Shown: piece by piece, positions 44,908 to 57,159 of the stretch
Numbering within the stretch: the first letter of the stretch is position 1
Layout: each line of letters opens with the position of its first letter
Source of the DNA: Plantago major
Taxonomy: Eukaryota; Streptophyta; Magnoliopsida; Lamiales; Plantaginaceae
Length of the DNA: 64,000 bases
Direction of reading: 5' to 3'
NCBI GenBank assembly: GCA_026545765.1
Contig: CM048840.1
Location: forward strand, 33,422,765 to 33,486,764
Made by a program: the position numbers and the translations under genes
Notes under the pieces: model-generated
Told to the model about the DNA's origin: nothing
What the model saw: only the letters and a program-made list of their open reading frames with translations
Databases searched by the model: none

Positions 44908-47267
44908 ATGTCGATTACTGCTGCATCAACTTCTGCTCCAACGGTTAGTATGCGCATATCTGCTTGTTAGATTTACTGGCACCAATGATTGAGTAGGGAA
45001 CAACATGTACTATATCTTGAATGATAAGTCATACAACCTGTATTTTTCCTAGCTTAACGTATGTGATAGGCAACAAGTTTATGTCCTGGAGTTGGAAAAC
45101 TTCTTCCTCAGCCTCCTAGTGTATTGTTCGCTTGATATTAAAGTTTTGTTACTTAGTATGCTTTAATCTGATCTTTCAGGAAACTCCTGCACAGAATATC
45201 CAAGAAACTACCCCGACGAACATTGAAGATACAAACACAAACGCAAAAGGTCTCGTGAAAAAGAAATCTCGAGGAGGCTGGGGCTATGCTTTTCTGCTGT
45301 TAGGTACTCATATTTTCTTACCAGGCTAAGAGTTCGTTTAAGGTGTTTCAAACTTTTTTTTCTGACTTCCTTCGTTTGGTCTAATTTTGTGCAGCAAATC
45401 AAGGGCTCGCCACTCTAGCTTTCTTTGGTGTTGGGGTGAACTTGGTTTTGTTCTTAACTCGAGTTTTGGGACAGAGCAATGCTGATGCAGCTAATAATGT
45501 TAGCAAATGGACGGGAACTGTTTACTTGTGCTCACTCATCGCAGCATTCCTTAGCGATTCATACTGGGGTCGATACTTGACCTGTGCTGTCTTCCAAGTC
45601 ATATTTCTTGTGGTAATGTACCAACAATTACATTTATTGGCCAAGTATCAAATAGGCTGCTTTGCAACTTAATATAAAACTTCTATTTGCAACAATTTCT
45701 TTATGAGTAACTCATGTCAAAAATATTCCTTGCAATTTGCAGGGACTGGTACTTTTATCCTTGTCGTCGTATCTTTTCTTGATCATGCCCGAAGGTTGTG
45801 GTAATGGCAAGAAAATCTGTCGACCGCCCAGGACTGTAGGCACTGCCATGTTCTACTTGGCTATATACTTGGTTGCTTTTGGCTATGGTGGCCATCAACC
45901 TACCATAGCTACCTTTGGAGCCGATCAGTTCGGCCAATCAAACGACCGCAAATCGAAAAATGCCAGAGGTGCTTTCTTTTGTTATTTCTATTTTGCACTC
46001 AATGTGGGCTCCTTGTTTTCGAACACTGTATTGGTGTACTTTGAAGACAACGGAAAATGGACACTCGGATTCTGGTTGTCAACTGGCTCGGCTGTGTTGG
46101 CTTTCGTGGGATATCTTCTTGGTTCACCTGGATACATATATGTTAAGCCATGTGGGAATCCGATCCCTCGTGTCACGCAGGTGTTTGTTGCTACTATTAA
46201 GAAATTGAAGGTTAAAGCCGTAGATGAGGATGCACTATATGAGGTTGAAGGATCAGAATCTGCGATAAAAGGAAGCCGGAAAATTCTTCATACCCAAGAA
46301 TATATGTAAGTGCCTGTTTATGTATGCTTCTGATTATTTTAAAAGTGCTTCTCAAAAGCAGATTTTTCAGATTTGGTTGATAAATGTATGATTGAACTTT
46401 AATTTGTCTAATATATCAATCAGGATTTTTGACAAGGCGGCAACAATAACGGAAGAGGACCGAAAGGGCCCTATAAATCGGTGGCGCCTATGTACAGTGA
46501 CGCAAGTGGAGGAAGCAAAATGCATCATCCGGATGCTTCCAATCTGGTTTTGTACGATTATATACTCAGTGATCTTCACCCAAATGGCTTCACTCTTTGT
46601 CGAGCAAGGTGATATCATGAACGCAACAGTCGGAAATTTCCATCTTCCAGCAGCAAGTATGTCTGCATTCGACATCTGCAGTGTCCTCCTCTGCACAGGC
46701 CTATACCGGCATGTCCTCATCCCGTTGGCCACTAAGATTAGCGGCAACCGTAAGGGCTTAACTGAGCTCCAACGCATGGGAATTGGACTAATCATCGGAA
46801 TGATGGCAATGGTCACAGCAGGAGTTACAGAACTCTTTAGACTGAGACAAGTGATCCCAGGTCAGAAAAGGAGCACCCTTAGCATATTCTGGCAGGTTCC
46901 GCAATACGTGCTGGTTGGAGCTTCCGAAGTTTTCATGTATGTGGGACAGCTGGAGTTCTTCAATGGGCAGGCCCCAGACGGGATAAAGAGCTTTGGGAGT
47001 TCACTGTGTATGGCGTCTATTTCGCTCGGGAACTTTGTAAGTAGTTTGCTAGTGAACATGGTGATGGGAATTACGACGAAGAAAAACAACCCAGGGTGGA
47101 TTCCGGAGAACTTGAATGAAGGTCATATGGACAGGTTCTATTTCCTGATCGCGATTCTAACCGCCATCGATTTCTTAATCTACCTGGTGTTTGCCAAGGG
47201 CTATAAAAATTACAGGGTGAACCAAGACGGTGAGGATGAAAATGAGGATGATGAGGGGAGAGTTTGA
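44908..47267 (+). CDS. NRT1/PTR family transporter, NPF7 group
   Basis: Coding exons 44908-44943, 45180-45303, 45395-45612, 45743-46305 and 46424-47267 join with GT-AG borders into 1785 bases, 594 aa plus stop, the normal NPF length. The protein is a plasma-membrane major-facilitator carrier; close relatives (Arabidopsis NPF7.2/NPF7.3, NRT1.8/NRT1.5) move nitrate, and reportedly potassium, into or out of xylem. Diagnostic stretches are NQGLATLAFFGVGVNLVLFL in TM1, NNVSKWTGTVY, FLSDSYWGRY, ATFGADQF, YFALNVGSLFSNTVL, the central loop with RKILHT, WRLCTVTQVEEAKCI, FTQMASLFVEQG, ASMSAFD, LQRMGIGLIIG, FWQVPQYVLVGASEVFMYVG and GWIPENLNEGHMDRFYFL. TM1 has no ExxER proton motif, as in NPF7.3. The N-terminus (12 + 41 residues before TM1) is hydrophilic. 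Substrate cannot be read from sequence. Confidence 0.93.
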
Positions 47268-49688
47268 GCGTGAATATATCTATGATCTATCTATAGCTAG
47301 CTAGCTACTACTTTGTTTGGAATAAGATTATGAATAAGTAGAAGCAAGACCTTTCTTTTCAAGTCATTGGCATAGAAAGTGCATGACTGCTTCTAATCAT
47401 CAGTGATCTTGTGTTATTATTGTACTATGATTTTTCCTGTGGCTACCTTGCTCCAAGTTTCTATAAAGGCTGGTTTGATAATCTTGAGCTCTACTCCCAA
47501 ATATTAAAATGAACTAATTTTTACAGGGGTAGACCTAGGGTGGGGGCGGGGCCCCCTAAAATTTGGAATTTTTTTTTATAGGTAATATTTTCGAAAATTT
47601 TGGATTCTTCCTAACCCCTAAAACCTCATATATAATTTATTTTAGGTTGAAATTAGGTCATGCAATTTTTATTTCTAATGTAGTATAGTTTTTGTTGCTA
47701 TTTAAGTTGTTATAATAATTTTAGATGCTTTTAAGGAGGATTTGGTGTCATTTTGAGTAATAGAAAACCAATGTTGGTTGGTCTGAAATTGAACAAATTT
47801 TGGTGAATCTGATATGTTTGAGACTTGAGAGATTTGGTTAGAATTTCTTTAATGGCATCAATCGACGATTTAAAAAAGATTAATCATTTCTCCTAAAACC
47901 TAGCAAAACCTTGACCTTTTTTCCTGAGACTTGCATTCTTTGCAGCCTTGACCATTAATAAAAGTATAAAACTCATCATCATTATTACTGTTGCTCCCTA
48001 AGTAGTTCCCTCAAGCTCACACTTCACATATTGAAGCAAGCAACCACGTTACAGTTTCAATATACAAAATTCATTCATGCATCAATAGTCTAGTTCTACA
48101 GAAGGTTCTTAATAATTCTAATGTTCATGATTTATTTTTATTTTTTAAGTAGAAATCTAAGTTATATTAATTTACTCGACAAAAGGAACATCATGTTTGT
48201 CTCCTCGCGACGACACCATACGAAGAGACACTTTGTTCATGTCTGAATTCATGTACATACCAAGCAATCCGGGGCAAATATCTCAAATCAAAAGACTACT
48301 ACGAAGTTTACCATAATTGAAAGCAATCAAAAGTTCTAATCCCGAATTATCCGGACTTTATTTGGATGGATTGGATATGAAAAATTATCCCAATCCCGAA
48401 ATTCCATAATTCGAAATATCTCGCCCGCCCCAGCTCTAGCTATATGAACACTTATTTCTTATGTTTGAATTATTAGGCTTACATACTTCTTATTTGATCC
48501 AAGTTCGAAACTCCATATATAAAATATGCTCAGCCAAATGAATAAAACCTCTGAAAATTAACGTTCAATTGGTATTTTTACTTTAGCTCAATCACCTGCG
48601 ACCTGTCAATGCAACTATTCTCAGACAAAGCGGGGCCCAGAGCTAGATCACATAATTCGTGTAGAATTGGCAGCACTCGTCGTCCCGTGATCACATGACG
48701 CAATTCACACTCAAAGGAGACTTAGAGCATTGTTATTTCACGAACTAGATAGGGACTAAAATTAACAATACTAACGAGCTATGCCATAAGCTATATACAC
48801 AAGGATGTGCATTTACTCCTATGAGTACCTTCTAAAATCTTCGATAGAACTGTGGGACGCCCAATTTTAAAGGAATAGGGAAAAAAAAATGAAGGATTGA
48901 TAGTGTATATATACTTGATGGTGATTGATCTTTCATTCTTCATGTTTTGGTTCCATTTAAGATTTCTCACTTACATATAAAGTTTAAATTTTCGGATGAT
49001 GTTAATGTGTCATTGTGTAGGATATGTGGACTTGTAATTTGATGTTTAAAATGCTATTTTCTTTATTTGTATTAAGCATGTTTGAACTGTTGTATGTTAT
49101 TGTTAGGTTTTAAATATTTTTGTGTGGAATGGCTTATTAAAAGTAGGTACTGTCCATTGTTCAAATTCAAAAGCGTATTGCTTCTTTTTTTTTTTTTTTT
49201 TTTGGTTACGTCAAAGATCAATATGTCCGGATATGTTAGGTTTTGTGTTACTAAAATCCAACCCCTATCATCGAGTCTTGACCGATCATTCAAGATCAGT
49301 TTGATTTGATATGCACTATGAAGCATGGGGTCATGGGGACTTGCATTACCCCTCAGTCCTTGCCGGAATACGTTTCCGGGGACGGTGGGAACGCAGATAC
49401 GTAATGGGGACGTTTCCGTTTCCGTTTTTTTTTTTTTTTTAATAACGGGTCGGATAACCCGGCCGGGAAAAAGAAACCTAAATTAGAAATGGAATTCACT
49501 AAAATTGAACCCTAAATACGTGAAGAGAAGAAAATTGAACGACTTCACTCACTAATAGCGGCCGCTCCCGGCCTCCCACTCCAACCTCGCCGAATTCCGG
49601 CTGCTATACCGGCGCAAGTCAAAGAGAAGAAAATTCCGATTGAATAAGAGGTGAAGAGAAACGCAAGAACCTCAGTCTCTCCCAAACA
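47268..49688. other. Intergenic DNA between NPF7 and NOC2
   Basis: No coding frame of note. The patch at 47524-47570 (ggggtagacctagggtggggg) resembles a dispersed repeat. T runs lie at 49185-49203 and 49423-49440. The last 150 bases before 49689 are the NOC2 leader, GC-rich with gcggccgc at about 49559. Confidence 0.5.
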
Positions 49689-52600
49689 ATGGGTACCAAA
49701 AGCAAAGGTAATCTCCTTCCCGTTTCGCTTTGTTCTTCATGACAATAAATCAGCAATTTTTGTTACCATCTTGCTGGCTATAACCTAAACTTTAACATGA
49801 GCAGCCAAGAAAGTGAAACAGGACACTGAGTTGGAAAAGAGCCCACCTTTGGAGAAGAAAGAAGCTGGAGAGCATGGAAGGACAATAAAAAAGCTTCAAG
49901 AAACGGTCTGTTGGTTAATTTCTTACTTGGAAGATAACATTTTTCTTTTCTTTTTCGCTGTTGGGTTTTGTTTACTTGTTATCCTACACATTTCTAATGT
50001 TGGACATGAGCGGAGCTGTTTTATCTTGATGCCTATTAATTTGCAGCACTTTATTGATAACTATTTATGTAACGGAATGTCACTGAAAATTGGTGGTGAA
50101 TGGGTAAATTAACAATTTAACTTTCTGGGCTTCATGATTTTTAATACTGCATTTCTTTTTTACTTGGTGAATTGGATTAAAGGAGCTTTGGAAAGAATGT
50201 GATGAGTACTGTACTACCGGTCTTGTTTAGATAATTATAAATGCAGTTTAGACATTAGACTCTAGATGGACATGTTCACATATGTGAAGTTAATGCCGAT
50301 GATAGGTTTTGCATAGTTGAGAGCTTGATGGTTTTTCTTACTCCTTCTAAGTACACATTACTCCATGGATCAGTTATTGCCATCTCAATGGCGAATCAAT
50401 TGAAATTCCTGCATGTTTTTAGATAGAATTGTTATTTATTGATGTAATATCTCAATCACAGTGTATTGTACTATGTATTTGGTTTCATCGGATAATGGTT
50501 TTCATGCTATATTTATACCTACCTCTCTGTGTATCTCCAGCAATCTGAGTTCTATGAATTTTTGAAAGAACGTGACAGCAAGCTTTTGGAGGAGTTTGAT
50601 GAAGACGATACTGATGTGAGTGCACATATTCTGAATGCTATAATATTTTTGTATCTTGGTTGAGTCATTCACTAGACACCTTTTCATTTGTCATAGGACT
50701 ACGATGAAACTGATGCGGAGAAAGAAGACACTGAGGATCATTTTGAGCACCCTGATAGTGAAGCTGAGAAAGAAGAAGAGCCTCCTAGGAACATAATTAC
50801 TAGTGCAATGGTTGATTCTTGGTGCGATGAAATTCACACTGGAAAAAAAATAGGTCCGGTTCGTTCCCTATTGAGAGCTTTTCGGGCTGCTTGTCATTAT
50901 GGTGATGACAGCAGCGACCCCACGACAAAATTTAGTACCATGTCCAGCAATGTCTTTAATAAAATAATGGTAGTTGTGTTAAAGGAGATGGATGGGATTC
51001 TTCGTGGATTGTTGGATTTGCCACCTTCTGGGGGAAAAAAGGAGACAATTGTGAATCTGATGACTACGAGACGATGGAAGAACTACAATCATTTGGTGAA
51101 GTCATATCTTGGAAATTCCCTGCACGTTCTAAATCAAATGACTGATAATGAAATGATTAAATTAATGTTAGAGAGACTACGCCACTCTTCCGTTTTCTTG
51201 GCTGCTTTCCCGGCTCTCTTGAGGAAGTATATAAAGGTTCGTCATGCAATTCAGTACTATATTACATTAGTCTTGCCCGTCTTAATGCTTGTTGTTCGAA
51301 GTTTTTTCTTGTCCTGATTAGCGAACCATAAAAACTCTTATAGCTTTCACATATGCAGCCTTGGAAATTGCATAATTTGGTATCAAGTCCTTCATTAGAT
51401 TTCAATTCAACTTATCTTTCCTAAAAAAAAGCAGCACGGTAAAATTCGTTCAGAAGATTTGAGTTGCTCTATAACTTATTTTGCTATTGTTTGTTCCGTA
51501 ATCTTTGCTTCTCAAGTTACTCAGTCACAGTAGTCTGATGTTTAGGTCCATCTATAGTCCATGCAAGTCCATGTGGGATTAAAACCAGATAAGACATGAT
51601 TGATTACCTTAGCTTGTTCGAAGAAATAGATGATGCTATTAATTTGATTTCAATATTTAATCAGTATCAGTATTGACTTTAATGTAGAGTTTATGATGTC
51701 TCAGGTTGCTATTCATTTCTGGGGTACGGGCAACGAAGCACTAACGGTTGTCTCATTTCTCTTTTTACGAGACTCATGCATTCGGCTTGGTTCCGATTGC
51801 TTAGATGAGTGCATCAAGGGAATGTACAAGGCCTATGTTTTGAATTGCCACTTCATTAATGCTACAAAATTGCAGCACATACAGTTACTCTCCAATTGTT
51901 TCGTTCTACTCCTTGAAGTGGATCTTCCATCTGCGTATCAACGTGCCTTTGTTTACATTCGGCAGTTAGCCGGCATTCTGAGAGAGGCACATACCGGTTC
52001 CGGTAGAAGTAAAACAAAAAAGGACAAAGCACCCTCCAATTCTAACAAAACGAAGGGTAAAGAAGTATCTTCCACTAGAAAAAAGGTAAAGCGTCTTAAT
52101 CTTCTTTAGTGTTCATTTCTTGGTTATTAATTATTATACTCTTATTTCCTAATTCTATAACATGATGTTTTGAGACATTCTGATACTGCTCAGCATAAGA
52201 TAGCCACCTTGCTATTGACATTTAAAACTTGTGATGTAGCTTCAATTCCATATTATAATTAGGTCTATTAGTACCCCGTCTTATGAATCGAGTGTATATT
52301 GCACCCGGCCCCTTGTGGAAAAGCTGTGTTTCCTGGCAGATGTTATTGACCATTGAAATAATGAAATTTACTCGTACGATTTTCTTTATCCTCTTTCTTC
52401 CAGGAAGTGTTCAGAAAGGTTTATCAGTGGAAGTACATCAATTGCCTAGAGCTCTGGACCAAAGTTATTTGTGATAATAGTTCAGATGCTGATATAATTG
52501 CCCTTGCTTATCCACTCACTCAGATTATTACTGGGGCAGCTCAGTTACTTCAGTCTGCTTGTTATTTTCCACTTAGATTGCGTTGTGTGAGAATGCTTAA

Positions 52601-54884
52601 TCGGATCAGTGCCGCAACAAATACATACATTCCTGTTTCTCTGCTACTCTTGGACATGCTAAATATGAAAGAATTGCGTAGTAGCCCAACAGGGGGAGTG
52701 GGCAAAGCTGTTGACATGCTGTCTGTTCTGAAGGTACTTCAAAAGTTCAAATTTTGAGTTATCATCTATGTCTTTGGTTAATCAATATTATTTATAGGTA
52801 GCTGAATTCTCCTGTTTTTAATAGGTGAGTAAAGCCACCTTAAAATCCAAGACTTTTCACGAGGCTTGTATTTCTTATGTGATTGAGGAGCTCACAGAAC
52901 ATCTTGCTCAGTGGAGTTTTTCTATTGCTTTCTCGGAATTTTCTTTTGTTCCTAGTAATCGGTTGCGCGACTTGTGTAAGTCCACCAAGGTTGATAGGTT
53001 TCGCCGTGAGTTTCGGAATCTCATTCGTCAGGTGTGTATTGCCAATAGTCATAATGTTTATACTTAATACAGTTTCAGTCTTTAGTTTGAGTTTTAGCTG
53101 ATAAACTTTTGCATTTGTTTGTTAATCTGAAATAAAACCTATGCTAATTCTTTCTATTTTTGGCTGTACTAGACAGCTAATATTTTAGTTTGATAATACT
53201 TATTTGTTCATAATGTCTTGCTGTCCGATTGTCGTAGATTGAGGCGAACTCTGACTTCATAAACGAGAAGCGAAAAACTATTACATTTTTACCAAATGAC
53301 CCAGCTGCTGCCAATTTTCTCAAGGTAATGAACATTCTTGGTTTTTTCTTTGTTCATGTGACTGGTACTTTTGCAAGCTGTTCTATTTCCAACATAACCC
53401 ATTGTCCTTTTGCTACTCTTCTCATATGCACAGACTTATAGAACCCGTTCTGTTGTGCATAATACTGTTGTATGTAAAATCCCGTATTGTGAAGTCTACA
53501 ACTTTGAGTCTGATCTTATAAAAACTTGAAGTGGTTAAGATTTTATTTTCTGTAGAAGTGTGCAGTGAAAATTTTGTCAGAGCATTTTTACGTTATTGAA
53601 TTTCCAAACATCCTAAAGCTGAAAGGCTGCTGAACTGTCATGGATTTTACTTTTTAGTCCTTGCATTTCTTTGACATTTTCTTGCACTTTTTTTGCATCC
53701 ATTGATGTTGCACACTAGTAGTTTAATTACTTCAGTAATCTGTTTCTATTTTTCTCTTCCTTTTATTCAAATGCATTTCAATGGTGCTTCATCACTTTCC
53801 TTGCTCGGTGGCTGGCTGACTGTTACTTGAAGCCTTACCTAATGGTTGGAGGAGAAGCATCTTACCAACAGTGTTCCACTTCATGCTAATGCCAAATTTT
53901 CACTGCAGTGTCCGCACTTAGTAAAATTGTTATGCCTATTTGATGTGTGAATTGTGAAAGTATATGCAGTCCGGTGTTTCGATGAATTGTGGATACTGGG
54001 ATGGGGCTGTCCTCTTTTCTTGATCCAGTAACGTGCATTACCTTAGGCAGAGTATTGTGCATATATCTGGATGTTAATTTTGTTACTTCACTTGCTAATT
54101 GATATATGGGCGCCCTTGATATATCAAAAAATAAATAAATATCTGTTATTTGCACATAAATTGGATATCATTTTTTACACTTGAAGTTAAAGTATCTTTT
54201 GATGCCTTTTAATTTAATTAGGATGAGGAAAATACTAGCCCTTTGTCAAAATATGTTATCATGCTACGCAAGAGAGCAAAAGAAAGAAGTGATGCACTGA
54301 AGGCAACCAGGTATTTAGTAACTCACTTTGCTTTTTATAGTAGAAGATTCCTACAGTTATTTTACAAAGATAGCTTGTTTTCCAGCGTCCTCGTTGGAGA
54401 TGGCTCATCAAGATTCGGACAAGGGGAATCAGATGATGATGACGACGGTGATGACTATGATGGTTCTGAAAACGATGAAAACACCGATATGTTTTCCACG
54501 AGGCGTGAGACTAAGTAATTTCTCTTCTCGCCAAGCTTCCCTTAATTAATTAACCTCTTGTATATTCTTATTTCTCACTTTTTGAGTTTTACAAATCTTA
54601 GGAGTAAATCCAATAAGGTTGTGAAAAAGAAAGAGAACAAAGCCTTTGTAGAGGAAGCTGATGATGGTGAAGGAGATGATGAGGGTGAAGATATCGTGGA
54701 GGACTTCGTGTTAAGCTCTGATGAAGATGATGAACTGATGAATGATATTCTAAATGGAGAAGATGATGATTCTGAAGCTGCACAGAATGACAAAAAACAA
54801 AATCCGCCTTCGGAATCACCAAAACAGAAGGCAAGAAATCGCAAAAGTAAGTCAAAGAAGAGGAAGAGGTCCGCTAAAAGGTAA
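49689..54884 (+). CDS. NOC2: Nucleolar complex protein 2 homologue (NOC2)
   Basis: Eleven exons: 49689-49707, 49805-49905, 50541-50615, 50697-51236, 51705-52085, 52404-52733, 52825-53031, 53238-53324, 54222-54310, 54386-54514, 54602-54884. With GT-AG borders they sum to 2241 bases, 746 aa. NOC2 escorts pre-60S ribosomal particles from the nucleolus to the nucleoplasm together with NOC1 or NOC3; plant homologues include REBELOTE-type proteins. Visible features are a Lys-rich N-terminus (MGTKSKAKKVK), an acidic stretch at about residues 55-100, the helical Noc2 domain at about 250-580 ([110 protein letters not shown]), the segment ISPLSKYV-like [17 protein letters not shown], acidic C-terminal blocks and a basic end (KKRKRSAKR). 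Confidence 0.93.
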
Positions 54885-56870
54885 ATGTGCAAATTTTGTC
54901 AAAGGGCCAATTAATTTGGTCAGCCAATTTTGTTTCCCGTACTGGATAAAACCCTGACACAAATTATTCCTTCTAGCCAATCTTGTACTCTTATCTGTAC
55001 GAGTTTTAGTTCTTGAATCCTTTACATTATAGTATAATTATATAATGAACCTTTTCATGAGAAAACTGTATTTAAATTCTTGACTTCATGTTTATTAAGT
55101 TCAGCTGCAGATGTCATCATTCTGTGAATTATATGATTCAGTGTTTTTCTGCAAGTAGGATAGTAGAACGAAAACTAGGGTCAATAAAAGAGCATAGGCA
55201 GGCTTATAAAACCCTCTTGCAAACTAGGATTACGATGCGGAAAGTGTTTGGTTGCTGTTAGCATACGAGAGAAAGTACTAACGTAGTAGGTTGTTTGCTG
55301 TGAGAATAAAGTTATACTCCAACTTATAACCATGTGATGCTTGAATAGAATTTATAGGGTGTTGATTATGTTTATGTTCTGGCTTTCTGGATATGAATCA
55401 GCTGGCTAAATCGAGATGTGGAATTCATTCGAAATGCAAATTGTGTCCGTTTTGTTATAAACCTGGAGTCAGTAAAGCTACTCTCCAGTTCCATGTTGCT
55501 GTGTACATATATTCATAGCATCTGCTTGATTGGCAATTAGTTTTTACAATTTCTGTAATTGTGTGATTTTGCATACTTACATAAAGTTATTTTATCAGCT
55601 TCTGTTAGTAATTATTCAGATTTCAAAGTTTGATCAAGTGGAATGTGACACTTGCATAATACACATGATCATGCGGGGCATTGTCCGGATCCATCAGGTG
55701 TGCTTTCACCATTAATAAAGGGTGTATACTGTATAGTAAATCTCAATAAGGCAAGGCGGCTGGTTTGAAAATCTATTTTAGTTACTAGTTTTTTATGAAT
55801 AAAATGAGAGTTGATTGAGCAACTACCATTTTTGCAAAAGATAAGAGGATATGTAAGAAATGAGAGTTGGTTTTCATTTTTCACAACCACAAAGATGGTT
55901 TTGTTGGAAGATAGAGATGAGGTGGAATCTGTGGGTGTAATTGACCTGACCGGCTATAGGTATTGCCTAAACGTTAGACAAGAATCCAAGGCATTCATGG
56001 TGTATATTGCTGCAGCAGCATTAAGTGCCCCAGAAGTAAATTCAAGGTTTTGGCATGGCCTGGCCTAAAGAGTTGCTGCTGCAGAGGGTTCAATTAGCAG
56101 GACTTAAATTATTCATATTTAGTTGGACCACTCGCTTATAGCTGGATTCGGTGGCATTTTAATTTCTAGTTTCTGGGAAAACTGCACTTTCTGTTCAATT
56201 TTTTTGGTCTCGTCTCTGCCACAACCTGCTTCCCGGATGTACTACTTACCAGTTACTCAATTACTCACTCCAATCGTATACATTTTATTTTAAATTTTTA
56301 TTGTTTCAGAATATTACAAAGTCTCTCATGCTTTAGATAACTTATCTAAACACGCCTTATATTATCAAAAATCATTTATGTTATTAATCAAAACGTCTAT
56401 GTTGTTAACAAAATAAGTCGTGTTGTAATATGAAAAAAATACCAATGTTGAGAACATAGGTGTTTTGATTAATAAAATCGATGATTTTCTTGACAATATA
56501 GATCCGTCTATAGATAAATATCTAGAGACCGGGAGACTTTCTCAGAATATTAGTATGAGATCAAGTTTGTGAACAAAGAAGACCAACCAGTAAATCGAGT
56601 AAAACCGTATCTTTATAAAAGTGTTTGATAAATCAATTAGTTGATTTGTTAAATATATAATAGTGTATAAAGATAAATTAGTTAGCTTATTTTTTTATAA
56701 GCTTCCTGTACAAGCTTATCAGCTACTATTTAAGTGTTCACATAACATACTTAATATAAAAATAAGCTCATATCAGCTCGTGTTAAATAGAGAGTAAACC
56801 TAAAAATTACCACTTGGTGCACAATTAACAACAAATGGATGGATATGAAGTGGTAAGTGGAACCAATGGG
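54885..56870. other. Intergenic DNA between NOC2 and FAD2
   Basis: NOC2 3' UTR is at the left. The 85-aa frame at 55811-56068 has no family I recognise and no splice partners. The patch at 56620-56760 (tttgataaatcaattagttg, cttatcagctac) looks like a small dispersed repeat; its ends are not definable. Confidence 0.45.
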
Positions 56871-56877
56871 TAGTTGA

Positions 56878-56883
56878 CACGTG
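56878..56883 (+). promoter_or_regulatory. G-box/ABRE-like element in the FAD2 promoter
   Basis: CACGTG within gacacgtgggt lies about 110 bp upstream of the TATA-like box. ACACGTGG is the core bound by bZIP/bHLH factors and is typical of ABA- and seed-responsive promoters. Function here is inferred from position only. Confidence 0.5.
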
Positions 56884-56988
56884 GGTAGTGGTCCGAATGG
56901 TTACGTTGAGGCATGCATGGGAACAGGGACAGGTGGGTGGGGCCCAGAAGGGTGGCGAGGTGGCTTCGGTCCATGGTGTCTTCATTCC

Positions 56989-56996
56989 TATATTAA
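56989..56996 (+). promoter_or_regulatory. TATA-like box of FAD2
   Basis: TATATTAA stands about 165 bp upstream of the leader-intron donor, a reasonable distance for a start of transcription near 57020-57030. Confidence 0.5.
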
Positions 56997-57159
56997 GGGC
57001 CGGCCTGCCTGTCTCTTGGTGAACCATAAATCAGCACAAAGAAATTTAATCACTGTATAATAATACCATATATTCAGAACTGAAGAATCTCCATATTCTA
57101 ACAAAACAAGAAGAACCGCTTCTTCGCAAGTGGTTTTGCACAATCCCATCTTATTTCAG

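Noticed and set aside
55811..56068. 85-aa open frame between NOC2 and FAD2
   Set aside because: No recognisable family, splice partner or promoter; the length is within chance.
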